From: Bryobacterales bacterium
GTDB taxonomy: Bacteria; Acidobacteriota; Terriglobia; Bryobacterales; Bryobacteraceae
Direction of reading: 5' to 3'
Length of the DNA stretch: 64,000 nucleotides
NCBI GenBank assembly: GCA_003164035.1
Contig: PLRS01000071.1
Location: 1-64,000, forward strand
Part shown: one piece after another, positions 37,515 through 45,437 of the stretch
Position numbering within the stretch: position 1 is the first letter of the stretch
Layout: every line of letters starts with the position of its first letter
Notes under the pieces: model-generated
The model's database searches: none
The model's input: only the letters and a program-made list of their open reading frames with translations
Told to the model about the DNA's origin: nothing
Program-made: the position numbers and the translations under genes

Positions 37515-37835
37515 GCGCGCGTTCGCCTTATGCCGAAGCTTCTCCTTGCAAAAGGGCGGTTGTAGGCGTATGCACGATTAACGAGAGCGAATTTCGGGCC
37601 CCACTGGCAAGATGTAGCCCACAGTACTCCCACCAGTCGTCGCACGGCCGCCGCTGGGGGCGGGGGGCGAGGGGCGGTGGGTCAGCGCCGTCGGCTAGAT
37701 GAATCCTATTTTTCGTCCAGCGTTCAGGAATTCCGCCGAGGAAAACACGGGTTCCAGCAATAGGTCGGCTAGCCTCGATTTCCACGCGTAATAATTTGCT
37801 AACGCGATTGGCGTGTTTGGCAGCGCAGGCGCGGC
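37515..37835. other. intergenic region without a supported gene
   Basis: A 103-residue frame on the minus strand (37528-37839) overlaps the transposase relic end but looks like extended debris: it has no ribosome-binding site and a non-natural composition (PPPLAPRPQRRP). I see no hairpin array or promoter here. It is probably scar DNA flanking the dead transposase. Confidence 0.5.
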
Positions 37836-38683
37836 TCAAGCAAATTGGATGATCAGCTTCTTGTCGCCGAACCAGGGCATCGGTGTCGGTTGGTTGGCCA
37901 GACCGGAGGCGACCAGATAGGGGTTGTGGGCGCGCTTGTCGATCGTCACCACAACCGCGGTGGCCGTGACCTCCACTTTGCCAGACAGATCCAACAGATT
38001 ACGGAATACGGTTTTTGCCTGGGAGTGACTGTACTCGCGACCGATGCGCTGGGCCATCATGCGGTATAGCGAACTGGCCGCCAGTGTCAGTTGCATGTCG
38101 AAGTCTACTTTCATCCCGACCATGCTGGAGAGCGCGTCGATATGGAAGAACTGGACGGCCTCGGAGATTCCGTTCTCGATCAGCATGCGTTGCGCGTAGC
38201 GCGTCACCAGTTCGACCGGACCGAGTTTGCGGTGGTTGGTCAACAGGACGGTCGGCTCTTCGTGTCCCAGCTCCATCACGGTCAACTGGCGGAGTTCGCC
38301 CTCGTAGCCGGGGAGCGTCACGCGCGTTTCCAGCACCTTGGGATTGCGATAGATGCGGGTCAGTGCCGGCAGGCTGATCCGCTGCCAGGCGGAGTCCGGC
38401 CGACTGTAGATCTCGCGCAACATCTTTTGCGAACGCCGGCGCAGGGTGAGGAAGCAGATTCCTTCCCGGTTCAACTCCGAGAGTTTTCGGTGGGTGGTCA
38501 GTTGCAGAGAACGCGGAAGGCGCCCGGAGAGTAGCCGAAACGGCGGGCGACCTCGGCCGAGGGCTCCTCCTCGACGAGGCAGGCACGGAGGGCTTCGTAC
38601 TGGCGCTGCAAGGGGAACTGAGGGGAGAGGAAGAAATTCTGGTTGGCGGGTGTGGTTATCTGATTGGCAGTGCTGGACTCCAT
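37836..38683 (-). pseudogene. transposase relic with internal deletion
   Basis: The N-terminal segment (38683-38498, MESSTANQITTPANQNFF onward) contains a helix-turn-helix region AEVARRFGYSPGAFRVLCN. It then joins, in another frame, to LTTHRKLSELNREGICFLTL and a C-terminal segment with HEEPTVLLTNHRK, RYAQRMLIENGISEAVQFFH and KRAHNPYLVASGLAN. These are features of a DDE-type transposase family whose DSKLTTYxxL block normally follows several hundred residues of catalytic core. The core is missing here, so the gene cannot transpose by itself. Confidence 0.7.
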
Positions 38684-38915
38684 ATACTGATGGTGCTACA
38701 GAAACATTGGCCAGTCAATATGTTTGGAAAGGGCGGAGGCTGCCAAGCATCAAATACCGTCCACAAGGGCATGAACCGCATATAGCGGCAACACCGGGGC
38801 AGGAAGACACCTCGCAAGCCTGACAGGATAGCGCTCACATAATCTACTTATCAGTACTGTATATATCTAACGATCAGAGTAAGAATACGCCCATTCAGGA
38901 GGCTTTTTGACAAGA

Positions 38916-39350
38916 TCAGACCCTCAGCGAGGTAGCGTGGAAATCGAGGCTAGACCATTCCGCGGAGTGTTGCTTACCGTTGAGCTGGTACGTTGGCACG
39001 TCGTTCGTAACGTCGAGCCTCACACTATCTCTGAATTCGCCGGCCTTGGCGGAGAGAGTGAATTGCATCGCCCCGGAATTGATGGGAAAATCCAGTGCCA
39101 ACGACGACGTTGGTTCGATGTTCTTTTTGACCCTCAAGGAGCTTTGGGTCGAGGCCGTGTCGTCACTGCTTATGGAGATGGCGCTCGGAAAACCGAAGTC
39201 CTGGGGGTGCCGCTCGTTGTATCTGGATACTCGATCACGGAGGGCTTTGAGCAGGGCCCGGAAGACGATCTGGTTCTTGGCGGCGACGTTCTGCCTTCTT
39301 GTCGCTTCTGCGTCGTCGTGATCTGAAATTGTATCTGCCACGTTGAACAT
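38916..39350 (-). CDS. hypothetical protein
   Basis: A 144-residue soluble protein of unknown family. ATG 39350 has a good AGGAG ribosome-binding site 9 bases upstream. The composition is natural (IVFRALLKALRDRVSRYNER, then LALDFPINSGAMQFTLSAK), with no signal peptide or membrane helix. It lies between the transposase relic and the displaced SDR tail, in a stretch with several signs of insertion. Confidence 0.65.
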   Translation of the reverse strand: MFNVADTISDHDDAEATRRQNVAAKNQIVFRALLKALRDRVSRYNERHPQDFGFPSAISISSDDTASTQSSLRVKKNIEPTSSLALDFPINSGAMQFTLSAKAGEFRDSVRLDVTNDVPTYQLNGKQHSAEWSSLDFHATSLRV

Positions 39351-39540
39351 CTGCGGGTTCTCCTACAGATTCATTCTGAGCCGATATGGGCCCGTTCCGC
39401 AACCGAGTGGCCCGAAACCCCTTGAAAGTGCTTGGCTTGGCCTCCGTTACTTATGAATTGGGGAGCGCGCCTAGACTTGAAGCTCGGACGAAATCCTCGC
39501 AATCAAGTGCATCGCCGTGGCCCCCGATCCGCCGCGTGTC

Positions 39541-39571
39541 AAGCTGACCGCTGATCGCTGACGGCTGAGAG
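39541..39571. repeat. single-arm copy of the CAGCGGTCAGC repeat
   Basis: On the minus strand it ends CAGCGATCAGCGGTCAGCTT and lies directly after the displaced SDR 3' end. A related copy, ending CGGCAATTAGCGGTCAGCTT, lies just after the displaced hslU 3' end at 61920-61945. A full inverted-repeat form is at 33314-33380. Confidence 0.65.
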
Positions 39572-39644
39572 CTTTTCGGGGGACTCCTTTGACGATGCCA
39601 CCATCGACGGCATGGCCGTGCCGGTGATATATCTGGCCCGTTCG
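39569..39644 (-). pseudogene. displaced duplicate of the SDR gene 3' end
   Basis: This 76-bp stretch aligns to 40243-40320, the last codons and trailer of the SDR gene, in the same orientation at roughly 84 percent identity. It reads ERARYITGTAMAVDGGIVKG with one base lost, against ERASYITGTAIAVDGGIVKG in the intact gene. Differences in the AVDGGIVKG part are all synonymous. The match extends past the stop codon into GAAAAGCTC. Confidence 0.8.
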
Positions 39645-39682
39645 CGCCCGTGCCGGCGATTTCACCGGCCCGTTCGCCGGGG

Positions 39683-39895
39683 TCATGAAACCGAAGCTAG
39701 ATTCGCAGTTTGCCGGTCCAACTGAAGCAGGAGGCGCTGAATCGTTTTCACTTCGCGTTCCTCAAAGTACGGCTCGCCACATTGACCGCATACCCAGGCG
39801 GGAACTGCTTCCAAGGATAGATGATACCCTTTGCGGTCAATTTGGAAAGGCGCCCTACCTCTACGCATTTTCCCCTGGCAGTGCATGCATTTCAT
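39683..39895 (-). CDS. YgiT-type zinc-finger protein (MqsA-like antitoxin candidate)
   Basis: A 70-residue protein MKCMHCQGKMRRGRAPFQID with a second CxxC in VPAWVCGQCGEPYFEE, making the four-cysteine zinc site of YgiT/MqsA N-terminal domains. The C-terminal helix EREVKTIQRLLLQLDRQ follows. ATG 39895 overlaps the stop of the DUF4258 gene as ATGA. In this arrangement it is the probable antitoxin of the upstream DUF4258 toxin-like protein. Confidence 0.85.
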   Translation of the reverse strand: MKCMHCQGKMRRGRAPFQIDRKGYHLSLEAVPAWVCGQCGEPYFEEREVKTIQRLLLQLDRQTANLASVS

Positions 39896-40212
39896 GAAGG
39901 CCTCCTGATTCTGAACTCCGGATCCCATTCGGCTATCTCCGGAACGTACGCGGTAATGATGGCAAGGTATTCGCGTCTGGGAGCGCAGACCACGTGAATC
40001 TTTCGGCCGGCCTCGCCCACTCCCAACATCAGGCAGCTATGGCCGCGCACGTCCTCCGGGTAGTCCTCGATGATTTCTCCTCGCAAAACGACGCGGCGCA
40101 CCTCTCGCACACTAATCATTCTATCGGGGCGAGACATTTGCCTGACAGCGTGGGGAAGGAAAAGCAGTTTCTTCCTGGCGGCAGCGTTGATCAGGATCGC
40201 GATTTCGCTCAT
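39892..40212 (-). CDS. DUF4258 protein (toxin-like partner)
   Basis: A 106-residue DUF4258 protein: LPHAVRQMSRPDRMISVREV, then VLRGEIIEDYPEDVRGHSCLML and the C-terminal VVCAPRREYLAIITAYVPEIAEWD. DUF4258 proteins have a small RelE/BrnT-like alpha-beta fold and commonly pair with YgiT zinc fingers, so it is likely the toxin of a type II module; activity is not established. It starts 39 bp after the SDR stop and lies between the two copies of the SDR 3' end. Confidence 0.82.
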   Translation of the reverse strand: MSEIAILINAAARKKLLFLPHAVRQMSRPDRMISVREVRRVVLRGEIIEDYPEDVRGHSCLMLGVGEAGRKIHVVCAPRREYLAIITAYVPEIAEWDPEFRIRRPS

Positions 40213-40250
40213 TAGTCAGAAGCCTGCGATTAGCCGCGCCGGGAGCTTTT

Positions 40251-41042
40251 TCAATAGATTCCCTTCACGATGCCGCCATCCACCGCGATGGCTGTGCCGG
40301 TGATATAACTGGCGCGTTCGGAGGCTAGAAACACGACTAAGTTGGCGAACTCTTCCGGGCGGCCGATTCGGCCCAGCGGCACTTCGCGCGCCCAACGGGC
40401 TTCGATCTCCGCGGGCGAAACGTTTTGTTCGCGGGCCTGCTTTTGGGCCAGTTCCAGCAAGCGGCCGGTGGCGGTATAGCCGGGACAGACGCTATTCACC
40501 AGCACGTTGTAGGGGCCGTATTCGTTGGATAGCGATTTCACCAGGCCGCTGACGGCGCTACGCACCGAATTCGACAGGATCAGGCCGGCGACCGGCTGCT
40601 TCACGGTCATCGAGGTGATGGCCAGAAAGCGTCCCCAGCGGCGTTCCCGCATCGGCGGCAGCACGTGGCGGGCGAAGGAGACCGTCGAGAGCAGGTTCAG
40701 TTCGGTGGCGGCGCGCCAGTCTTCCATGGTGGTTTCGGTGAACGACTTGGAGGGCGGGCCGCCGGCGTTCGCTACGCAGATATCGATGCGACTGAAGCGT
40801 TCCAGCAGGTCGGCGACAAACCGCTCCACCTCGCCATCGAGCCTCACGTCCAAGGCCCGCGTGAAGACCTCCACGCCGGTTTCGCGGCGAATCTCGGCCG
40901 CGGTTTCTTCGAGAGTGGAAGCCGTGCGGGCGCACAGCGCCAGCCGCGTTCCCTCGCGCGCCAGCCCCAGCGCGACGGCCTTTCCCAGCCCCTGGCTGGA
41001 GGCGGCTACCACGGCCACCCGGTCCTTCAATCCCAAATCCAT
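40251..41042 (-). CDS. short-chain dehydrogenase/reductase (SDR)
   Basis: A 263-residue classical SDR. The NAD(P)-binding motif is SSQGLGKAVALGLA (a TGxxxGxG variant), NAG appears in CVANAGGPPS, and the catalytic region carries S in ITSMTVKQP but lacks the usual YxxxK: the expected segment reads LILSNSVRSAVSGLVKSL, with N/S at the Tyr position. The end SYITGTAIAVDGG is standard. It resembles the 3-oxoacyl-ACP reductase-like FabG group; loss of Tyr, as in some atypical SDRs, makes its activity uncertain. Its 3' end is duplicated at 39569-39644. Confidence 0.88.
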   Translation of the reverse strand: MDLGLKDRVAVVAASSQGLGKAVALGLAREGTRLALCARTASTLEETAAEIRRETGVEVFTRALDVRLDGEVERFVADLLERFSRIDICVANAGGPPSKSFTETTMEDWRAATELNLLSTVSFARHVLPPMRERRWGRFLAITSMTVKQPVAGLILSNSVRSAVSGLVKSLSNEYGPYNVLVNSVCPGYTATGRLLELAQKQAREQNVSPAEIEARWAREVPLGRIGRPEEFANLVVFLASERASYITGTAIAVDGGIVKGIY

Positions 41043-41063
41043 AGTAGGTTCCGTTCCCTCCGA

Positions 41064-41411
41064 TTACTTGCGCAGGTAGGCGTCGCTCTTGTCGATCCAA
41101 TCCTGCCGCACCGGTGCGAATATATCCAGATCGATGGTATCCTCCAGCGCCACCGCGCTGTGCGGCACCATGGAGGGAATCACCAGCACCTGCCCTTTGC
41201 GCAGCACCACCCGCCGGCCTTCCAGCTCGAGTTCCAGGGCGCCTTCCAGCACGTAACTGATCTGTTCGCTCTCGTGGTGGTGCAACGGCACCACCGATCC
41301 TTTTTTCAGAAAGATCTGCGCCAGCATGGCCTTCTCGCCGTGTACGAATCGGCGCGCGAAAGTTTCGCTGACGACTTCCTTTTCCATTTCGTCCCAGGTG
41401 AAAAATTGCAT
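41064..41411 (-). CDS. cupin-domain protein
   Basis: A 115-residue single-domain cupin. Metal-binding motif 1 is VPLHHHESEQISYVLEG, with three histidines and a glutamate, and motif 2 is VLVIPSMVPHSAVAL. It likely binds a divalent metal and could be an isomerase, dioxygenase or small-molecule sensor. It is 21 bp upstream of the SDR gene on the same strand, so both may act on one substrate. Confidence 0.88.
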   Translation of the reverse strand: MQFFTWDEMEKEVVSETFARRFVHGEKAMLAQIFLKKGSVVPLHHHESEQISYVLEGALELELEGRRVVLRKGQVLVIPSMVPHSAVALEDTIDLDIFAPVRQDWIDKSDAYLRK

Positions 41412-41470
41412 GGCTTTGCCATTGTAGCCTTTCGGGCGCCTTCGGGGAATTTCTATAATGAGGGCTTACC

Positions 41471-43048
41471 ATGAGCCCACGAATGGGACGGCTTCTCCGA
41501 AACCCGGTTGTCTGCGCGATTGTCCTGTGCGCTCCGGTCGCTCTTGCCGCCGATGCGGACATCTGGAAGATTGCGCCCTCGCCGCCGGCTTCCTGGCAGA
41601 GCGGCCGCATTGCCGACCTGGCCCGGCGCCGCCAAGCCGTAGCCGCCGAGATCGGGCCGAATGGGATTCTGATTCTGCACGCCGCGGAACCGCGCAATTA
41701 CTCGGGCGACGTGGATTGGCCCTTTCGCCAGGAGAACGATTTCTACTATCTCACCGCCATCGGGCAAAGCGGCGGCACGCTAGCGCTGATTCCCGGCGCC
41801 GAGACGGTGCGCGAGATCCTGTTCCTGCCGCCGTCCAATCCCGCCCAGGAAACCTGGACCGGGCACTTGCTGACCGCGGCGGAAGCGCGCGCCATTTCCG
41901 GCATCGCGGAGGTTTGGGACGCGCGGCAGTACCCCAAGTTCTTGGAAGCTGCGATACCGGCCTCGAAGCCCATCTTCGACGAAGCCACAAGCGGCCCCGG
42001 CGCGCAGGAGGAACCGCCGCCGATTCCGGCCGGCGAGGCGCGCGAGCTCGGCGCCATAGCCGCCGGGAACGTGACCTTATATATGATTACCAGCGGCTCG
42101 GCCGCCGAGTATGGCCGCGAGCTGGAATTCGCGCACAAGCTGGGGGCGCTGGCGCCATCGCTCGCCATCAAAGACATCGCCCCGGCGCTGGCCAAAATGC
42201 GGACGGCGAAGTCGGCGCGCGAGATCGATCTGCTGAAGCAGGCCGTCGCGATCACCGCCGAAGGCTTCCAGCGCGCCTTTGCCCTGGCCGCCGCGGGAAA
42301 GCCGGAATACGAAATTCAGGCGCAGTTCGAGCTGACTTTTCTCCGCCGCAACGCGCACTGGGGCTACCCTTGCATCATCGGCGCCGGGGCCAACGCCACC
42401 ACGCTGCACTACGAAACCAACCGCGACACGATCGAGGCCGGCGACTTGCTGCTGATGGATGCGGCCGCCGAATTCGACGGCTACAGCGCGGACGTCACTC
42501 GGACCATCCCCGTCAGCGGCAAATACAGCCGGCCGCAGGCGGAGATCTATCGCCTGGTTTGGCAGGCACAGCGGGCGGGGATCGCACAACTGGTGGCCGG
42601 CCACACCGGAGCCGCCGCAGTGCGCGCCGTCAACCGGGTGCTGGGTCCGGGACTGCTGCGGCTGGGCCTGGTTACCGACGCGGACAACGCGCAGCAGATC
42701 CGGGTTTGGGCGATTCACGGCATCAGCCACGGCATCGGGTTGAATGTGCACGATTCGGGCGCGGGCGAACTGGCGCCCGGCATGGTGGTTACGATGGAGC
42801 CCGGCTTGTATTTTCGCGCCGATGCGCTGGAGCGGGTGCCGCGGACGCCGGAATATGAAAAATTCATCGCTGCCGTGAGGCCGGCGTTCGAAAGGTATAA
42901 GAACATCGGGGTGCGAATCGAGGACGACGTGCTGGTCACTGGCGGAAAGCCGCAAGTTATCAGCGCCGCCATCCCTTCCCGGCTGGAAGAGGTGGAAGCC
43001 GCCATCGCGAGGCTTCACAAAGCCCTCAAGAGTTCGCCCCTGCCCTGA
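41471..43048 (+). CDS. exported Xaa-Pro aminopeptidase (M24B)
   Basis: A 525-residue peptidase with a Sec signal peptide (VVCAIVLCAPVALAADAD). The N-terminal aminopeptidase-P domain has RQENDFYYLTAIGQSGGTLA. The C-terminal pita-bread fold shows the dinuclear metal ligands: D in MDAAAEFDGYSADVTRTIPV, H in HGISHGIGLNVHD, E in VTMEPGLYF and E in GVRIEDDVLV. It removes N-terminal residues before proline. Export places it with the other secreted peptidases of this window. Confidence 0.92.
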   Translation: MSPRMGRLLRNPVVCAIVLCAPVALAADADIWKIAPSPPASWQSGRIADLARRRQAVAAEIGPNGILILHAAEPRNYSGDVDWPFRQENDFYYLTAIGQSGGTLALIPGAETVREILFLPPSNPAQETWTGHLLTAAEARAISGIAEVWDARQYPKFLEAAIPASKPIFDEATSGPGAQEEPPPIPAGEARELGAIAAGNVTLYMITSGSAAEYGRELEFAHKLGALAPSLAIKDIAPALAKMRTAKSAREIDLLKQAVAITAEGFQRAFALAAAGKPEYEIQAQFELTFLRRNAHWGYPCIIGAGANATTLHYETNRDTIEAGDLLLMDAAAEFDGYSADVTRTIPVSGKYSRPQAEIYRLVWQAQRAGIAQLVAGHTGAAAVRAVNRVLGPGLLRLGLVTDADNAQQIRVWAIHGISHGIGLNVHDSGAGELAPGMVVTMEPGLYFRADALERVPRTPEYEKFIAAVRPAFERYKNIGVRIEDDVLVTGGKPQVISAAIPSRLEEVEAAIARLHKALKSSPLP

Positions 43049-43056
43049 GCGATTTT

Positions 43057-43677
43057 ATGACTGCAATCGATCTATCCAGTTTCGCCGGCTTAACCGCCAT
43101 GGTTCTGATGACGCTCAACGTGTTATTAGGCCTGCTGGTCACTACCAACTACCAGACTCACCGCGCCTGGCCGCACCGCAAGCTGCCGGTAACCTTCTTC
43201 AGGATTCATAACTGGACTGCGTACCTGGCGTTGTCGGTCGCGATTCTCCATCCGTTGATTCTGTTGGCATCGAGTACGGCCCGGTTCAAGCCGATGGATA
43301 TTCTCTGGCCGTTTTCGTCGCCTGGCCAGCGGAACTATAACTTACTCGGCGCACTTACCCTGTATAGCTTCGCCTTCGTTGTAGTGACTTCTTACTTTCG
43401 GCCCAAGCTTCGCTACCGGCCCTGGAAAAAGCTGCATTACGCGGCTTACTTCGCCGCGGCGTCGATGTATCTCCACGGCACCCTGATCGATCCCGACCTG
43501 AAGAACCGGCCCACGGACTTTCTCGACGGGGAAAAGCTGCTGGTGGAAGGGTGTTTCTTGCTGGTGGTGGCGGGCATCGTGTGGCGGGTGCGTTATGGCA
43601 AGGAGAGACAGCGCTGGCGGAAGAAACACGCGGGCAAGTTGTGGGACAGGCCTCCTGGCCTGTCTTCCTCGGACTAA
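43057..43677 (+). CDS. ferric-reductase-like transmembrane protein
   Basis: A 206-residue protein with five predicted helices and histidines placed as in ferric reductase-like haem domains: RIHNWTAYLALSVAILHPLI, then KKLHYAAYFAAASMYLHGTL. The His pairs could bind haem b. It has no flavin domain. It starts 8 bp after the peptidase gene. Its last codons (about LWDRPPGLSSSD) are contributed by a hairpin repeat that spans the stop, so the C-terminus has been rewritten. Confidence 0.8.
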   Translation: MTAIDLSSFAGLTAMVLMTLNVLLGLLVTTNYQTHRAWPHRKLPVTFFRIHNWTAYLALSVAILHPLILLASSTARFKPMDILWPFSSPGQRNYNLLGALTLYSFAFVVVTSYFRPKLRYRPWKKLHYAAYFAAASMYLHGTLIDPDLKNRPTDFLDGEKLLVEGCFLLVVAGIVWRVRYGKERQRWRKKHAGKLWDRPPGLSSSD

Positions 43678-43704
43678 GATGACAGGCCAGGAGGCCTGTC
43701 CCAC
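43641..43704. repeat. 64-bp nested inverted repeat overlapping a stop codon
   Basis: Two 24-bp arms (43641-43664 and 43681-43704) are perfect reverse complements separated by 16 nt. Each arm is itself a hairpin, GACAGGCC/GGCCTGTC with TCCT or AGGA loop, bounded by GTGG and CCAC. The right arm is identical to 16332-16355. The stop codon of the ferric-reductase-like gene (43675-43677) lies in the centre. Confidence 0.85.
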
Positions 43705-43708
43705 AGAG

Positions 43709-45316
43709 CTACTTCACTACGAAGGTATAGATTTCGAAGGTGCGGCGGCCGAAGGAATCGGTGACTGAGCCTAGCAACTTACGCGAATAGCCCAAGGCGG
43801 CGGCGGATTGCTCCAGTTTTTGGTCGTTGGCGGGGAAGTTGCGGAGTTCGGGCGTGTGAGTGACAAAAACGTGGCCGGGGGCGGAGACCATCCGGACGAG
43901 CTCGTCGCGGCCGGGAAGGTCTCCGACGCTGAGCGGCAGAGCGCCGGCGGAGAGCATTCGCAGTGGATCGAGCACGCCCCAATCGACGCAGTAGATTTCT
44001 TGCCAGGGTTTGTTTTGGGGAGGATGAGGCGCGGCGGCGTAGGCGTCGAGCGCGAAGATGGCGTCGGTCCAACTCGCCGAGCCGCCGTTACGCGCCATCT
44101 GGACGTAGTATTGGTCCATCACAAGCAGCTCGGACGCAACCAGAAGAGCGGCGACGGCTGCCAGCGCCGCGAGGCCGATCCTGCAGAAGCGCCGGGAGAC
44201 GCCCGCCAGCGCGACGGCGACGATCCATTCGGGCAAGGGCCACAGCAGGATGGAGTGATGCACGCTGCCGCCGGCGTTCTTGGTGGTGGCCATCTCGAGC
44301 CAGGCCACCAACATGGCGATCAGCGCAAAAGCGTTGGCGCGGATCGCGGCGGCTCCGGCGAAGGGAGTGAGCAGCAAGGCCAGCACGAAGGCAAAACCCA
44401 TCCAGTTTTGGTGCGGCTCTCGAGCCGCGGCGGCAACGCTCGCGGCAGCGGAGTCGAGCGCGCCCGATAGCGGGTGCGGGCTGGGAGTTTGCCAATCTTC
44501 GTCGGCCAAATAACCGAATAAGGCATGGCCCCTCAATGTGCTCGCCAGCATGGCGGCTTTCTTGGGCAGTTCGGAAACATCGCGGCGCGCGTTGCCGCGG
44601 AAGGTGTCGAAGTTCGAGTGGACGTTGTAGAGAATCAGCGGCAGCGCGCCCAGGGCGAGAGCGGCGGCGGCGACCAGGACAACGCGCGGCCGCAAAGCCC
44701 GCAGCACCGGGCGCGGGTAAACCGCCAAGGCGGCCAGGCCGATGCCGGAGATCATCCACATGGCCAGGGCCTTGTCCCACAGCGCCAGGCCGAACAGGAA
44801 GCACCCGGCCGCGAGGCACAGCAGACCTCCATCCTGGGCGAAGCGAAGCACCAGGAGCATGGCCGTGACGATCAGCAGGTGCTGGAGCGCCACCGGTCCC
44901 CAATCGAAGCAGGTGGTGAGGAGATAACAGGCGTCGGCGGCGAGCAATACGGTGCCGAGGGCGGCGGCGCGCGCTCCGGCGACGCGGCGCAGCAGAAAGT
45001 AGAAGGCGCAAAGGCTGCCCGCGCCGGCCAGCAGCATGGGCTCGCGCAGGGTCCAGACGCCGGTGCCGAAGCGGCCGAACAGGGGCTCATAGAGCCAGGT
45101 CTTGAGACAGCCCAGGTAACTCATGAGCATGATGGGCGGGTGCCATTGAAAGAAGGCGTAGTGGTAGATGGCGCCCAACGGGGAAAAGAGGGGCCAGGCG
45201 AAAAGCGACTCGTCGTCCTCAATGCCGATCAGCGGCAGGAAGGCCTGCCCAGCCAGCAGAAAGAAAAGGCATGCGGCGGCCAACAGAGCAAGTTCGCGCC
45301 ATTTTACAGGGACCAC
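43709..45316 (-). CDS. multi-span glycosyltransferase-like membrane protein (GT39/ArnT type)
   Basis: A protein of about 535 residues with roughly 11-12 membrane helices and a C-terminal soluble domain. The first loop contains GIEDDESLFAWPLFSPLGAI, an acidic motif after helix 1 as in PMT/ArnT glycosyltransferases that use lipid-linked sugars. I place the start near GTG 45316 just before the first helix; the frame is open to 45430 but that part overlaps a hairpin repeat and has no ribosome-binding site. It may glycosylate an extracytoplasmic lipid or protein. Confidence 0.72.
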   Translation of the reverse strand: MVPVKWRELALLAAACLFFLLAGQAFLPLIGIEDDESLFAWPLFSPLGAIYHYAFFQWHPPIMLMSYLGCLKTWLYEPLFGRFGTGVWTLREPMLLAGAGSLCAFYFLLRRVAGARAAALGTVLLAADACYLLTTCFDWGPVALQHLLIVTAMLLVLRFAQDGGLLCLAAGCFLFGLALWDKALAMWMISGIGLAALAVYPRPVLRALRPRVVLVAAAALALGALPLILYNVHSNFDTFRGNARRDVSELPKKAAMLASTLRGHALFGYLADEDWQTPSPHPLSGALDSAAASVAAAAREPHQNWMGFAFVLALLLTPFAGAAAIRANAFALIAMLVAWLEMATTKNAGGSVHHSILLWPLPEWIVAVALAGVSRRFCRIGLAALAAVAALLVASELLVMDQYYVQMARNGGSASWTDAIFALDAYAAAPHPPQNKPWQEIYCVDWGVLDPLRMLSAGALPLSVGDLPGRDELVRMVSAPGHVFVTHTPELRNFPANDQKLEQSAAALGYSRKLLGSVTDSFGRRTFEIYTFVVK

Positions 45317-45437
45317 GCCCAAGGTGTTTCGAGGTGACACGGAATGAACAAGCAATGGTAACACTGCTGGGCGTGCAGCCTTGCCGGCTGAATCTAATTG
45401 AAGAAAGGCCGAGCGGCACTCGCCGCGCAACGGCTCC

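Noticed and set aside
37528-37839. 103-codon minus-strand frame after the transposase relic
   Set aside because: No ribosome-binding site, odd composition and overlap with the relic; likely not translated.
39645-39682. Imperfect tandem repeat next to the displaced SDR tail (GAACGGGCC..CCGGCACGG motif twice)
   Set aside because: Probably a local slippage duplication of the displaced tail; too short and degenerate to interpret separately.
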